Notes: generated by a model not told the origin, from the sequence alone. Positions 43,313-52,730 are shown, counted from the first letter of the stretch. The stretch: DNA of 64,000 bases from an uncultured Lachnospiraceae bacterium (GCA_910578335.1 CAJTPU010000001.1:294743-358742), one strand, 5' to 3'. Translations and numbers: made by a program.

Positions 43313-46060
43313 CTATTTCTTTTTTGATTGGTTACTGCCGCCTGCTATCTTGAGAGTGAGGAAAAATACTGCCGCACCCAGCAGGAGCGCTCCCAGAATA
43401 AGCAGCACTGTGCTCCAGATACCGCCGCTCTTTTTCTGTGCATTCTCCTCGCCGGACGTCCCCTCTGCGCTATCTTCATCAGACGCCTCTTCCGCTTTCT
43501 CCACGTTGGCAAACACTCTGTCCGGAGAAATCGATGCGGTAACGGTAAACTCTGCCGTCAGCCCTTCTGCCGTGTATGCCGTCACCGTCGCTTCCCCTTC
43601 TCCATGGGCAAATACCTGCACCACTGCTTTGTCCGACGCCAAAATGCTGCGGTTATCCACAGAGACAATAGAGGCATCCGAAGAAACAAAGGTAACGCCG
43701 CCCGCCCCCGCAGGACTTACCGAAACTGCAATTTCTACAGGTGAAGCGCTGCTCACGGCAGCCGTACTGCTGCCATCCGTCTCCAAAGAAGTTATTTTTA
43801 CAGGCTCTGCCTGTGCCGCACCCTCTGCAAACACCAGATTGCTTATAGTAAAGGTCACTTCTATATGCTGGGGATTCTCAAGCCCCTCAAAATTCAATAC
43901 ATGGTTGTTGACCAGAACCTCCTCAATCACCGAACCGTCCCATGAATTTATCGGGTCGTTCGTATCCAATATCCCCGATGCTTTTATGGCAGATTTGGGT
44001 TCCGTCATATTTACCGCAAATTCCACCCCGTCCACTACAATGGAATCGTACATAATATCACAGGAAAGTAACGGAGATTTTTTGGCAAGTCCCTTCGTCA
44101 CACTGTCGTCCTTGATGTAGATTGCGGTGAGGTCGCAAAGACCGCTAACGCCCGCCGCACCTGCTGCTGCCGACAGGTCGCTTCCACAGTCAAAAGAAAG
44201 CGTATACTGTCCATCCTCCCGGACACGGATTGCGCTTCCGCTCTCATTGCTGAAATAGTTATGCGCACTGTCGTTGTAGTAGACGTTCAGCGCCAGCGCT
44301 ATCTCTGCGACTGCCTCCGCTTCTTTTACCGTCACCGGCACTACCTTTGTCAAGCCGTCGCTGGAAGTGATAATGATATAAGCGCTGCCGGTAGAGACTG
44401 CCGCCACCTTTCCGATTTTGGATACCGTAACCACGCCGGGGTCAGAAGAACGGTAGGTCAGGTATGCATCCGTGTCCGCCGGTGCCATTTGTGCATTCAG
44501 GTACAGCGACTGCCCTGTCTGCAGAATATAGCTGTCCTGCTCCGCCGTAATACCCGTGCAGGGTCTTTCCGTAATCGCCGCACGCACCTCCACCGGAATT
44601 TCTAAAACGGCACTTCCGCTCTGGGTATATGCCGTAACCGTAGTGTTGCCAATACCTGCCGCATGAATATATGCCGCCCATTCCTCCACATTTCCTGCAT
44701 CGGGATTGACGGTTGCAACCGTTTCGTCTGCACTTTTCCACAGCACCACATCATTAAATGCAGTCTTATCCACCCTGTCCCCAAGGCTTATATGTATCAC
44801 CTCGCCCATGCGAAGCTGATATGTCCCCTCGATTGCCCCAAGACTGGTAATCGGCGTTACCGTCGTCTCCCTCGCAATATCGGACAAGTCCTCGGCGCCT
44901 GCAAGGAACAGCCCCCGCATCATCGCCGCAATGATTTCCGGATAGACCTGCTTATAAGTCACTCTGTCCACCAGTGTAAAGCTGAAATCCGGTTTTGCAC
45001 TCAGGTCATACCAGCCCTGGTCCCAATAGCATGGCACAATCCCTATCTGCTGGCAGAGCCGCGTCACAATTTCCATGTGATACGCGCGCGCCGCCGTATT
45101 ATCTTTATTAATCGCACCATATTCCCCTAAAATAACGGGAATTCCCTTTGCGGTAAAGGTGTCCTTCAATCTTTGGAACTCCGGAATCAATGCCTGTACC
45201 CTCTCGTCCACAAACTCCGTCGTCTGCGTGGTATCCAGCAGCCCGAACTGCCAGTCATAATAATGCACCGCCACAAAAAGCCTGTCTTTCACAGAATCCT
45301 CCGGCAGCGCAAACCCCCATTTGGGTTCCGTCGTATTCACAATATTGGTGTATCTGCCGGGCACGGACAGCCACCGCAGCGCATTGTTGGAACCGGTCTC
45401 ACGCACGGTATCCACAAATATCTGGTTGAGCTCGTTGATTACCGCCGTATCCCCCGCCATATCGTTTCCGGGGCCTGTCACCTCGTTCATGGATTCAAAA
45501 ATCAGATGCTCGTCATAATCCTTGAAGCGCTCCGCAATATGGCGCCATACTGCTTCAAATTTCTCCTTGACCGGTGCCAAATCTTCTGCACCGATGCGCA
45601 GCCAGCCTGTCTGCTCCGCGCCGTCATGGTGAATATTGATGATAACGTACATATTCATATTGATTGCATAGTCTACAATATCCTGCACACGGCTCATCCA
45701 CTTTTCATCAATGGCATAGCCGTTCGCATCGTCTATCATGGTGCCCCATGTGACCGGCACACGCACCGTATTAAAGCCCATATCATGCAGCTCCTTCAAA
45801 AGCTGCTGCGTCGTCTCCACATCCTGCCACTGTGTCTCCGACGGTGTAAATCCTGTATGCCCGTCCATGGTATTGCCCAGATTCCATCCGTTTCCCATCT
45901 CCGCTACCATTTCCGCAGCCGTCAGTTCGCGAAAAGGCATCTGCGCGCTTACGGTCTGGGTATTTTCCGCTGCCGCGGCAGCCTGCGGAAATGCAGTCAA
46001 AGACAAAGCACACGCCAGCAGACCTGCAAGCGCTGCCCTGCACTTATTTCTTATTTTCAT
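43313..46060 (-). CDS. Cell-surface GH5 endoglucanase with Ig-like domains and C-terminal membrane anchor
   Basis: A 915-residue secreted enzyme: signal peptide (1-31), GH5 domain (about 42-385) with GNGWNLGNTMDG, acid/base E193 (SMNE) and nucleophile E313 (ILGEYGA), two bacterial Ig-like domains (about 400-580), a beta-sandwich module (about 588-760) resembling modules of the 52.8-54.6 kb protein, another Ig-like domain (about 765-850), an acidic linker, and a membrane anchor with GGSNQSKKK tail. The GWNLGNT start of the catalytic domain is typical of GH5_4 (xyloglucanase/endoglucanase). No sortase motif; anchoring is by the transmembrane end. It would start surface digestion of a beta-glucan backbone. 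Confidence 0.9.
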   Translation of the reverse strand: MKIRNKCRAALAGLLACALSLTAFPQAAAAAENTQTVSAQMPFRELTAAEMVAEMGNGWNLGNTMDGHTGFTPSETQWQDVETTQQLLKELHDMGFNTVRVPVTWGTMIDDANGYAIDEKWMSRVQDIVDYAINMNMYVIINIHHDGAEQTGWLRIGAEDLAPVKEKFEAVWRHIAERFKDYDEHLIFESMNEVTGPGNDMAGDTAVINELNQIFVDTVRETGSNNALRWLSVPGRYTNIVNTTEPKWGFALPEDSVKDRLFVAVHYYDWQFGLLDTTQTTEFVDERVQALIPEFQRLKDTFTAKGIPVILGEYGAINKDNTAARAYHMEIVTRLCQQIGIVPCYWDQGWYDLSAKPDFSFTLVDRVTYKQVYPEIIAAMMRGLFLAGAEDLSDIARETTVTPITSLGAIEGTYQLRMGEVIHISLGDRVDKTAFNDVVLWKSADETVATVNPDAGNVEEWAAYIHAAGIGNTTVTAYTQSGSAVLEIPVEVRAAITERPCTGITAEQDSYILQTGQSLYLNAQMAPADTDAYLTYRSSDPGVVTVSKIGKVAAVSTGSAYIIITSSDGLTKVVPVTVKEAEAVAEIALALNVYYNDSAHNYFSNESGSAIRVREDGQYTLSFDCGSDLSAAAGAAGVSGLCDLTAIYIKDDSVTKGLAKKSPLLSCDIMYDSIVVDGVEFAVNMTEPKSAIKASGILDTNDPINSWDGSVIEEVLVNNHVLNFEGLENPQHIEVTFTISNLVFAEGAAQAEPVKITSLETDGSSTAAVSSASPVEIAVSVSPAGAGGVTFVSSDASIVSVDNRSILASDKAVVQVFAHGEGEATVTAYTAEGLTAEFTVTASISPDRVFANVEKAEEASDEDSAEGTSGEENAQKKSGGIWSTVLLILGALLLGAAVFFLTLKIAGGSNQSKKK

Positions 46061-46128
46061 ACATACCTCCCATATTTATGGCGTCGTTCCTGTCCGCAGC
46101 CATAAAATAACAACTATTTTTCACATAC

Positions 46129-46488
46129 CTACCGGATTTCCGAGCCAAAGGGGAAGAGCGCCAGCTTGGCAAGCTTAAACATCTGCTTTCCAAACGGAAT
46201 CCCGATAATGGTAATGCAGAGTACAATGCCGCATATCGAAAACTCCAGCGCAAGCGGCAGCCCCGAAAGCAACAGCCATATTATATTTAACAGCATACTG
46301 CCTGCTCCGCCTCCATACCGCACTTCTTTCCCAAAAGGGAAAAAGCTGAGTCCCGCAAACTTAAAGCACTGTACGCCGACAGGAATCCCCACAATCGTAA
46401 TACACCACAAAACTCCTGCCAGACACCAGCTCAGCCCGCTGATAAGACCTCCAAATAAAAACCATAATACATTTCCCAGACAGCTCAT
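46129..46488 (-). CDS. YccF-like inner-membrane protein
   Basis: A 119-residue membrane protein made of two similar halves, each ending in IPxGxQxFKxAxLxxFPFG (CITIVGIPVGVQCFKFAGLSFFPFGKEVR and CITIIGIPFGKQMFKLAKLALFPFGSEIR), characteristic of YccF (DUF307). Four hydrophobic segments. Function is not established. The start at 46488 follows GAGGG. It lies between the esterase and GH5 genes and may be a bystander in the locus. Confidence 0.85.
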   Translation of the reverse strand: MSCLGNVLWFLFGGLISGLSWCLAGVLWCITIVGIPVGVQCFKFAGLSFFPFGKEVRYGGGAGSMLLNIIWLLLSGLPLALEFSICGIVLCITIIGIPFGKQMFKLAKLALFPFGSEIR

Positions 46489-46547
46489 TTCCACCCTCTT
46501 TTCCATGTGCGCTTTGGCAAATATGCCTGCTCTTCACACTATTTTTT

Positions 46548-47366
46548 CTACAATCCCCAAATCCAGCTTTTCACCAATGATATCCAGCTTTGACAGCAAG
46601 GCTCTATTTCATGTCCTTCCGGCGATTCTGTCAGTTCATTGGCAAGGCTCAGCCCATGCCCTCCCTTTGGATACATGTGAAATTCAACCGGAATCCCTGC
46701 CTTTTTCATGGCACTTATCAGCAAAAGCGAATTTTCCACCGGCACGCAGTTATCCGTATAGGTATGCCAGATAAAAGCAGGCGGCGTATCCGGATTGACC
46801 TGCTTTTCCAGAGACATCTTTTCTGCCAGCTCGTCGAAACGAGCGCCCAGCAGATTGACAAAAGAATCTCTGTGCGCAAACGCACCGGAGGTAATCACCG
46901 GATAGTTTAAAATCATACCGTCAGGGCGCAGCAGCTCCTTGTCGGCGGCTGCAAGCCCCAGCTCTTTTGCGATAAAGTCTTCCTTCCAGAACATGCCGTA
47001 GCCTGCCGCCAGATGCCCTCCGGCAGAAGAACCTTCCACAATCACCTTATCCGTATCAATATGCCATTCTTCCGCTTTTTCCCGAAGGATTTTCACTGCC
47101 GCAGCCAGTTCCAAAAGCGCCGCCGGATAGACTGCAGGCGCAATGGAATAGTACAGCACCACGGCGTGACATCCCATCGCCGCATACTGCAGCGCCAGAA
47201 TCTCCCCTTCCCTGTCCGACAGGTAACAGTAGCCGCCGCCCGGACACACAATAACGACGGGACGCTTCTTGATTTTAAACTCCGGCGAATCCTCAATGAT
47301 GTAAGTTTTCATGCGCGCATCCGGCAGAGAGCCTGTCATTTTAAGCTGTATTGTCTGCTGTATCAT
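46548..47366 (-). CDS. Alpha/beta hydrolase, probable carbohydrate acetyl esterase (copy 1)
   Basis: The 272-residue alpha/beta hydrolase has an oxyanion motif VCPGGGYCYLS, nucleophile EGSSAGGH, Asp in TYTDNCVPVENSLL and His in YPKGGHGLSLA. This matches Axe/BD-FAE-type acetyl esterases that deacetylate plant-polysaccharide fragments. No signal peptide, so it works on imported oligosaccharides. It is a paralogue of the esterase at 59.1-59.9 kb (EEWHID, GSSAGGHLAA, NYPVITSG and TPPAFIWHT blocks shared). The ATG follows GGAAAGG; the longer upstream frame is probably not translated. Two esterases suggest an O-acetylated substrate. Confidence 0.87.
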   Translation of the reverse strand: MIQQTIQLKMTGSLPDARMKTYIIEDSPEFKIKKRPVVIVCPGGGYCYLSDREGEILALQYAAMGCHAVVLYYSIAPAVYPAALLELAAAVKILREKAEEWHIDTDKVIVEGSSAGGHLAAGYGMFWKEDFIAKELGLAAADKELLRPDGMILNYPVITSGAFAHRDSFVNLLGARFDELAEKMSLEKQVNPDTPPAFIWHTYTDNCVPVENSLLLISAMKKAGIPVEFHMYPKGGHGLSLANELTESPEGHEIEPCCQSWISLVKSWIWGL

Positions 47367-47409
47367 AACGCCACCTTTCCGCAGGATTCTTTTCCTGCAT
47401 ATAAATCTT

Positions 47410-48063
47410 TTATGTTTCCTCGTCCTTTTCCCCATCCTTCTCCTGCACCGCACCCGGCTCTTTTTCAATTTCTTTGAAAAAGTGAAGTGCAAAACCGCTT
47501 ATTGTCAGCATAATACAGGCAGGACCAATCAAAATCCCAAAGAACAGAGTCCAATAGTTGAAGATAAAAACGATAACCTCCACTGCCAGAACCGCCACCA
47601 GTAAAAGCGTCCTCGCAAAATATCTTGTCGCTATATTCACCGAATTTTTCAATGTGCCGATTAGCGTGTTCTCATAGCGGGCGCTCAGCGGAAATGCATA
47701 AATAAAGGACATTCCAAATACAAACGCCGCCACGATGCCAAAAATGAGAAACATGGTAGAATCGCCTGCCGCCACGCGCTGCAGTTCAAAATCCAGATAC
47801 ACCGCATAAGAACAGAACAAAGCAAGCAAGCCCATGGGGATTCCCTGCCGCCAGTTCTCCTTAAACGCTTTGACAAACTGCCGCGCCACATAGCCCTCCT
47901 GTTCGTCCACCATCTTCAGCGTGACGCTGTATGCCGCTACGGTTGCCGCACCCACCGTTACAACCGGCAGAGAAAAGAGCAGCCACATAAAATTCAGTTT
48001 TACCATATCCCACAGTCTTGATAAAAATTTGTATAATGCACCGTCCACACTGAAAAACTTCAT
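47410..48063 (-). CDS. YesL-like (DUF624) membrane protein
   Basis: A 217-residue protein with five or more membrane segments; KLNFMWLLFSLPVVTVGAATVAAYSVTLKM is the DUF624/YesL signature. YesL genes sit next to YesM/YesN two-component genes and LplB/LplC permeases in sugar loci; their role is not settled. It is preceded by a terminator after the solute-binding gene, and 43 bases separate it from the esterase. The ATG at 48063 is chosen from the MKFFSVDG start. Confidence 0.85.
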   Translation of the reverse strand: MKFFSVDGALYKFLSRLWDMVKLNFMWLLFSLPVVTVGAATVAAYSVTLKMVDEQEGYVARQFVKAFKENWRQGIPMGLLALFCSYAVYLDFELQRVAAGDSTMFLIFGIVAAFVFGMSFIYAFPLSARYENTLIGTLKNSVNIATRYFARTLLLVAVLAVEVIVFIFNYWTLFFGILIGPACIMLTISGFALHFFKEIEKEPGAVQEKDGEKDEET

Positions 48064-48120
48064 CCTGTTACCATGCCTTTCCAAAGCCTGCAAACTCCCT
48101 ATGCAGGCATAAAGTTCCGT

Positions 48121-48150
48121 TTAGAAAAGGCTGCCGGTTGGGCAGCCCCT
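48121..48150 (-). terminator. Terminator after the solute-binding lipoprotein gene
   Basis: GGCTGCC (48129-48135) and GGCAGCC (48141-48147) around GGTTG, followed on the minus strand by TTTTCTAA. It can lower expression of the genes beyond the binding protein. Confidence 0.8.
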
Positions 48151-48183
48151 TCTAACGGTCTTTCTATATTTACTTAGTATACC

Positions 48184-49911
48184 TTATCTTAACGGCTCCT
48201 GCAATGCATTTCTGATTGCCGCCTGCTCTATCGTCCACTGGGTGCAGGAATCATAGCCGTAAGACTTTGCACGTCCGCGCATTTCATTTACGATGGACTG
48301 GAATTCCTCCTCTGTCTCCGCATAGATGGCTCTCCAGCTATAGTCCTTTAAGCAGGTTGCAACCTGTACCCATGTACTCTCAAGCTGAGGTTCTCTTTCC
48401 GGGAAGGAGAAGGTAGTCGGTACGTCCACCGCGTAGTTACAGCTATCCATATAAAGCTCCAGTGTTTCGTAGCCTGTATATGCTCTCCAGTCTCTTTCCG
48501 CCTCGCAGCGTCCCTCCGGCACCAGATTGCTTGCCCAATACTGCTGGTCGTATCTCTCGCCGGATTCGGGATTGATATCTGCCGAAGACCACGTGGTATT
48601 GTTTACCTGAAATGCGCCTTCATTAAAGGTTGCGCCGCCCCACTCGTTAGGCATCAGAGTCGTTCTGTCCTCAAAACAGGTCTTGCCAAACTCCGTAAAG
48701 TAAGTCTTACCGTTTTCATCATAATCCCAGCAAAGCTCCTTCGGGCCGTAATCCATTGTCAGACGTCCTTCCGGCGTACACAGCCAGTTGATGATTTCCA
48801 TGCAAAGCTCCGGGTACTGGGTCTTTGCACCGATACTCCATACGCGGTTGCCGCCTATCGTGCTTAAGCCTCCCACGATGGGACAAGCTTCCGTAGGCAC
48901 CAGGCTCTCCATAATTTTATTGATTTCGTTGCCTTCTTCATCTTTTCCGTAATGCACTTCTTTGTTGTAGGCAAGAGAACCGGCATAGTTAAAGATGGAG
49001 AAGAAGGTCTGCCCGTTCTGCACCTTCTCTATCATATTGTCGTAGGTCTGTGTCATGGAGTCCGGGTCAAGCAGACCGTTGCGGTACAGCTCGTTAAACC
49101 ATGCCAGCATCTCCAGATAAGGGCTGTCGGGGGACAGGGCATCGTAATACTCGCCGGTTCTTACGTTATAGTGTCCAAAGCCGAATTCATCATAGCCGTA
49201 ATATGCCGTCGCCATTGCTTTCACATACATCACATAGTTGCCGTCCCAGTCAGGCCAGAGAGACATCGCATAGGTAGGCTTTCCATTGTCAGCCGTCGGA
49301 CAGATTTCCTTCATATCGACAAGCACATCCATCAGGTCATCCAAATCGTTTACTTCCGGATGTCCCAACTGCTGATACAAATCCCAGCGAATATCCCATG
49401 TGTAGAAAAATGCCTCGTGGCTTTCGGAGCTGGAAGCTACATTGTGTCCAAAACCGTATATGGTGTTTGCTTCCCCAATCACGTTGCCGTCTTTATCCTT
49501 TTGTGCGGATACAACCTTATTTTTGTTTAAGGCGTCCTGCATATTCTCCCAGATATAGGGACCGTATTCCTGCACCAGATTATCCTCTTCCCAGTCATAC
49601 AGAAGCCCTGCGGAAACTGCCTGCAGGTAATCCTTGTCGTCGGAACCCCATACGACAATGTCACCTAAATCTCCTGCTTCCATACGGGTGTCAAACACAC
49701 CGTCGCCGTCGGGAATCAGGTTGACCTTAACGCCAAATTTGTCCTTTAAAATCTGTGCAAACCAACCCTGCATCTCACCGGAATAGTTTGCAAGCTGGCT
49801 GTAAATAGTAAGCGTAATATAGTCCTTCTCCTTACTGCCGCAGCCTGTGAGCAGTCCGCTGACCATGACAAGTGCCAGGACAAGCGCTGCCAGTCTTTTC
49901 ATCTTTTTCAT
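48184..49911 (-). CDS. Extracellular carbohydrate-binding lipoprotein (ABC solute-binding)
   Basis: A 575-residue binding lipoprotein: lipobox LLTGC (Cys24), then a type 1 fold with GEMQGWFAQILKDKFGVKVNLI, GDIVVWGSDDKDYLQAVSAGLLYDW, TYAMSLWPDWDGN and LLDPDSMTQTYDNMIEKVQNGQTFFSIFNY. The many aromatic residues in the last third fit sugar stacking. It is 36 bases after the MalG-like permease and so in the same operon; with both permeases it forms a CUT1-type importer. A shared ATPase must come from elsewhere. GGAGG lies before the ATG. Paralogue of the 38.2-40.0 kb protein. Confidence 0.92.
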   Translation of the reverse strand: MKKMKRLAALVLALVMVSGLLTGCGSKEKDYITLTIYSQLANYSGEMQGWFAQILKDKFGVKVNLIPDGDGVFDTRMEAGDLGDIVVWGSDDKDYLQAVSAGLLYDWEEDNLVQEYGPYIWENMQDALNKNKVVSAQKDKDGNVIGEANTIYGFGHNVASSSESHEAFFYTWDIRWDLYQQLGHPEVNDLDDLMDVLVDMKEICPTADNGKPTYAMSLWPDWDGNYVMYVKAMATAYYGYDEFGFGHYNVRTGEYYDALSPDSPYLEMLAWFNELYRNGLLDPDSMTQTYDNMIEKVQNGQTFFSIFNYAGSLAYNKEVHYGKDEEGNEINKIMESLVPTEACPIVGGLSTIGGNRVWSIGAKTQYPELCMEIINWLCTPEGRLTMDYGPKELCWDYDENGKTYFTEFGKTCFEDRTTLMPNEWGGATFNEGAFQVNNTTWSSADINPESGERYDQQYWASNLVPEGRCEAERDWRAYTGYETLELYMDSCNYAVDVPTTFSFPEREPQLESTWVQVATCLKDYSWRAIYAETEEEFQSIVNEMRGRAKSYGYDSCTQWTIEQAAIRNALQEPLR

Positions 49912-49947
49912 ATCGCTTTAATCCTCCTTCTATATTAGTGTGAACTG

Positions 49948-50919
49948 TTATCCCTTAACAGCCCCCAGCATAATACCTTTTACAAAATACCGCTGCATAA
50001 ACGGATAAACCAACAGTATGGGAATAATGGATACCATGGAAACCGTATACTTGATAACCTTTGCGTTCAGAGCCGTCTGCATGATACCTTCCGCCGCCGA
50101 AGAGCTTACGCCGCCGTTCATCAGCGCGCCGATATTGGAGCTGGTCGTCAGATACAGATACAGCCTGTGCTGCAGCGTATACAATTCCGGTGCGTTCTGC
50201 ATGAGAATCAGGGAATCCGTAAAAGAGTTCCAATGCCCCACCGCGCCAAAAATTGCAATCGTCGCCAGAATCGGCATGGACAGCGGCCAGATAATCCTGC
50301 GGAAAATAGTCCAGTAGCCCGCCCCGTCCATAAATGCGCTCTCTTCCAGCTCTGCCGGAATCGACTCGATGTATGTTTTTACCAGTATAATGTTATAAGG
50401 CGCCACAATGCCCGGGATGATATATGCCATAAAGTTGTTGGTCAGTCCCAGCATGGACATGTTCAAATACCAGGGAATCGTTCCTGCATTGAAGTACATG
50501 GTAATCACTAAAAACCGATACCAGAACTTTCTGTGCCACATCTGCTGCTTTGTTACCAGATATCCCACAAAAGCGGAAGCCATCACCATAAGCGCCGTGC
50601 CGAGCAGGGTTCTCCCAATGGAAACAAAAAACGCCTGCCCTATTTCATTTGACTTTACCAGATTGACATAATTGTCAAGGTTGAGCCCCCGCGGAATAAA
50701 GTTAATCATTCCCCTGCTCACCAAGTCATTGGAAGAAATGGTATTGATAAATAAGTAGTAAAACGGAAAAATACAGCTCAATGTAAAGATAAGGAAAAAT
50801 CCATAGTTTAATATATTAAATACGATATCGCCGGTGGTGAGCTTATAGGACCTTTTATGCGTTTTGTAATACTGCTTTTCCGCTTTCGCGTCTAACTTTT
50901 CCTGTGCCGTCTTCGCCAT
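49948..50919 (-). CDS. Carbohydrate ABC transporter permease (MalG/LplC-like)
   Basis: A 323-residue inner-membrane permease with about six membrane segments. The EAA-type loop contacting the ATPase reads LEESAFMDGAGYWTIFRRIIWPLSMPILAT, typical of CUT1 permeases, and the C-terminus IPILLVYPFMQRYFVKGIMLGAVKG is diagnostic of LplC/MalG. It is 12 bases after the other permease and 36 before the binding protein. Confidence 0.93.
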   Translation of the reverse strand: MAKTAQEKLDAKAEKQYYKTHKRSYKLTTGDIVFNILNYGFFLIFTLSCIFPFYYLFINTISSNDLVSRGMINFIPRGLNLDNYVNLVKSNEIGQAFFVSIGRTLLGTALMVMASAFVGYLVTKQQMWHRKFWYRFLVITMYFNAGTIPWYLNMSMLGLTNNFMAYIIPGIVAPYNIILVKTYIESIPAELEESAFMDGAGYWTIFRRIIWPLSMPILATIAIFGAVGHWNSFTDSLILMQNAPELYTLQHRLYLYLTTSSNIGALMNGGVSSSAAEGIMQTALNAKVIKYTVSMVSIIPILLVYPFMQRYFVKGIMLGAVKG

Positions 50920-50931
50920 ATCTCACACCTC

Positions 50932-52386
50932 CTATACAATACTCTCGCCACGTACCAGCTTGGAAATCGTATTGGCGCCGAACAAAAGTACAACGCTGAT
51001 TACGGATTTTACCATGCCTATCATGGTTGACAGCGGTATCGCACCGTTCATAATACCCAGCTTATACACATACAAATCGAGCACCATATTGATATTGGTG
51101 TTGTTGGGATTGTCAAACACCATGTACTGGTCCATGCCATTGCTCAAAATACCTGCCACTGCCATCAGAAGCATAACCATATAAGTGGGAATCAGTCCCG
51201 GAAGCGTAATATGCCACATTTTCTGAAAACGCCCTGCACCGTCCACGGTAGCCGCTTCATAAAGCTGCTGGTCGATACCGGAAATACCTGCTATGTAAAT
51301 GATGGCGCTCCAGCCGATGCCCTTCCAGGTTCCCCACGCCAGCATCTTCAGCCAGTGATGGGAAGAGCTCATCAACATATTTTTGCCTTCCGACCACGCC
51401 CCCGTATTTACCATCATACTGCTGATAAAGCCGTCCGACGAAAAGATGGCAAGTGCAATCGCATACACCAAAACCCAGCTTATAAAGTTCGGAATGGTTG
51501 CAAAGGTCTGCACAAAACGCTTCATGCGGGTGCTCTTAACCTCGGAGAGGAAAATCGCAAACGCCATCGGAAGCCAGCTTGTAGCAATGCCAAGTGCGCT
51601 CATCGCAAGCGTGTTGCGAAGCACCCTCACAATATCGCTTCTGGTCGCCGCGTTCTGGAACAGCATGGTAAAATACTGAAAACCTACGAAATTATCCTTT
51701 GAAAGCGTGCCGCCCGATGTATAGTCAAAAAAAGCATACCGCCAGCCATAAAGAGGCAGGTAACTAAACACAAAGCACAACGCCGCAAACGGAAGGAACA
51801 TCAGAAACAGCTTGAACTTAGATTCCATTTCAAATTTAGATTCTTTTGCAGGCCTGGGAAGCAGCACCTGCACAAGCACGGATACTGCCAGAATGACAGC
51901 CGCCAGAACCAAAAAAAACAACCAGTTAGAAAGGGGGAAATTGGGAATTACCTTGTCGGGCTTCGTGGTCTGCGCAACCTGCGAATACGCCAGATAAATA
52001 CCTCCAAGACCTGCTATCTGCGCAATAGCGCCGCCGATGCCAAACCAGTTTCCAACCTTTTTCATCTTCAGATTACCCAGCGACATACAGCCCATAACGG
52101 CGCCTGCCGCAATGCCAATGCAGACAACCATACTTGAAATAAAGAGAAGCACAAAGGAAGACTCCTGAATCCATCCCTGATTAAACGCACGGGTACACTG
52201 CTTCACCAGTCCGGAATAGGAAATTCCTGAAGTAAACAGGGACATATTTTTGTTTATGTAGTCACATATTTTCGCCGGATTTAAGCCCGGGAAAAACATC
52301 ATAACCACCGAAAGCAGAACGCCGATACGCGCTGCATAATACATATATCCGGCTGTTTTTTCCTTTCCTTTCTTACTATTTTCCAT
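50932..52386 (-). CDS. Carbohydrate ABC transporter permease (MalF/LplB-like) with extra N-terminal membrane domain
   Basis: A 484-residue permease. The C-terminal 290 residues are LplB-like, with the ATPase-contact loop DQQLYEAATVDGAGRFQKMWHITLPGLIPTYMVMLL. The N-terminal 190 residues add about four membrane segments (ARIGVLLSVVMMFFPGLNP, SFVLLFISSMVVCIGIAAGAVMG, NWFGIGGAIAQIAGLGGIYLAYSQ, WLFFLVLAAVILAVSVLVQVLL) not present in ordinary LplB of about 300 residues. It is the first gene of the transporter operon. GGGAGG lies before the ATG. Confidence 0.9.
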   Translation of the reverse strand: MENSKKGKEKTAGYMYYAARIGVLLSVVMMFFPGLNPAKICDYINKNMSLFTSGISYSGLVKQCTRAFNQGWIQESSFVLLFISSMVVCIGIAAGAVMGCMSLGNLKMKKVGNWFGIGGAIAQIAGLGGIYLAYSQVAQTTKPDKVIPNFPLSNWLFFLVLAAVILAVSVLVQVLLPRPAKESKFEMESKFKLFLMFLPFAALCFVFSYLPLYGWRYAFFDYTSGGTLSKDNFVGFQYFTMLFQNAATRSDIVRVLRNTLAMSALGIATSWLPMAFAIFLSEVKSTRMKRFVQTFATIPNFISWVLVYAIALAIFSSDGFISSMMVNTGAWSEGKNMLMSSSHHWLKMLAWGTWKGIGWSAIIYIAGISGIDQQLYEAATVDGAGRFQKMWHITLPGLIPTYMVMLLMAVAGILSNGMDQYMVFDNPNNTNINMVLDLYVYKLGIMNGAIPLSTMIGMVKSVISVVLLFGANTISKLVRGESIV

Positions 52387-52449
52387 ACCTTACCTCCCAC
52401 ACATCTACATATTTCGGGCTCAAAACGCATACTACGAGCACTTAGCTTT

Positions 52450-52455
52450 ATTATA
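52450..52455 (-). promoter_or_regulatory. -10 box candidate of the transporter operon
   Basis: TATAAT on the minus strand, 63 bases before the permease ATG. The TATTTT at the right spacing is a poor -35, so an activator such as the YesN-like regulator is plausible. Confidence 0.5.
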
Positions 52456-52557
52456 CAAAAGGAGGAAATTCAAAAATACCGCAAATACTTGATAGAAATT
52501 ACAGTAATTTTTTGTCCGGGGTTGTTCGCAGGTGGATTTTTTATTTTGCAAGGGGAC

Positions 52558-52695
52558 GCAGTCAGCAGGGGCATATAGCTGTGCTGACACGCTCGCGCTC
52601 TGATAAAAACGTAGCGGACGCTAGGCTCGTGAGATACCTCGCCAAGCGCCAACGTTTTTATACGGTCTGCACAGCTATATGCCCCTGCTGACTGC
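52558..52695. repeat. 138-bp long inverted repeat
   Basis: Terminal arms 52558-52584 and 52669-52695 are perfect 27-base complements (GCAGTCAGCAGGGGCATATA and CTGTGC beyond). A second perfect ten-base pair ATAAAAACGT/ACGTTTTTAT (52603-52612, 52652-52661) lies inside, with a GC-rich apex. It contains no open frame. As RNA or DNA it would make one large hairpin. It stands between the terminator of the surface-module gene and the transporter promoter. A miniature mobile or dispersed repeat is the likeliest explanation. Confidence 0.85.
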
Positions 52696-52730
52696 TGAAT
52701 CCTGCAAAATACAGGATTTACTCTTGCCTG

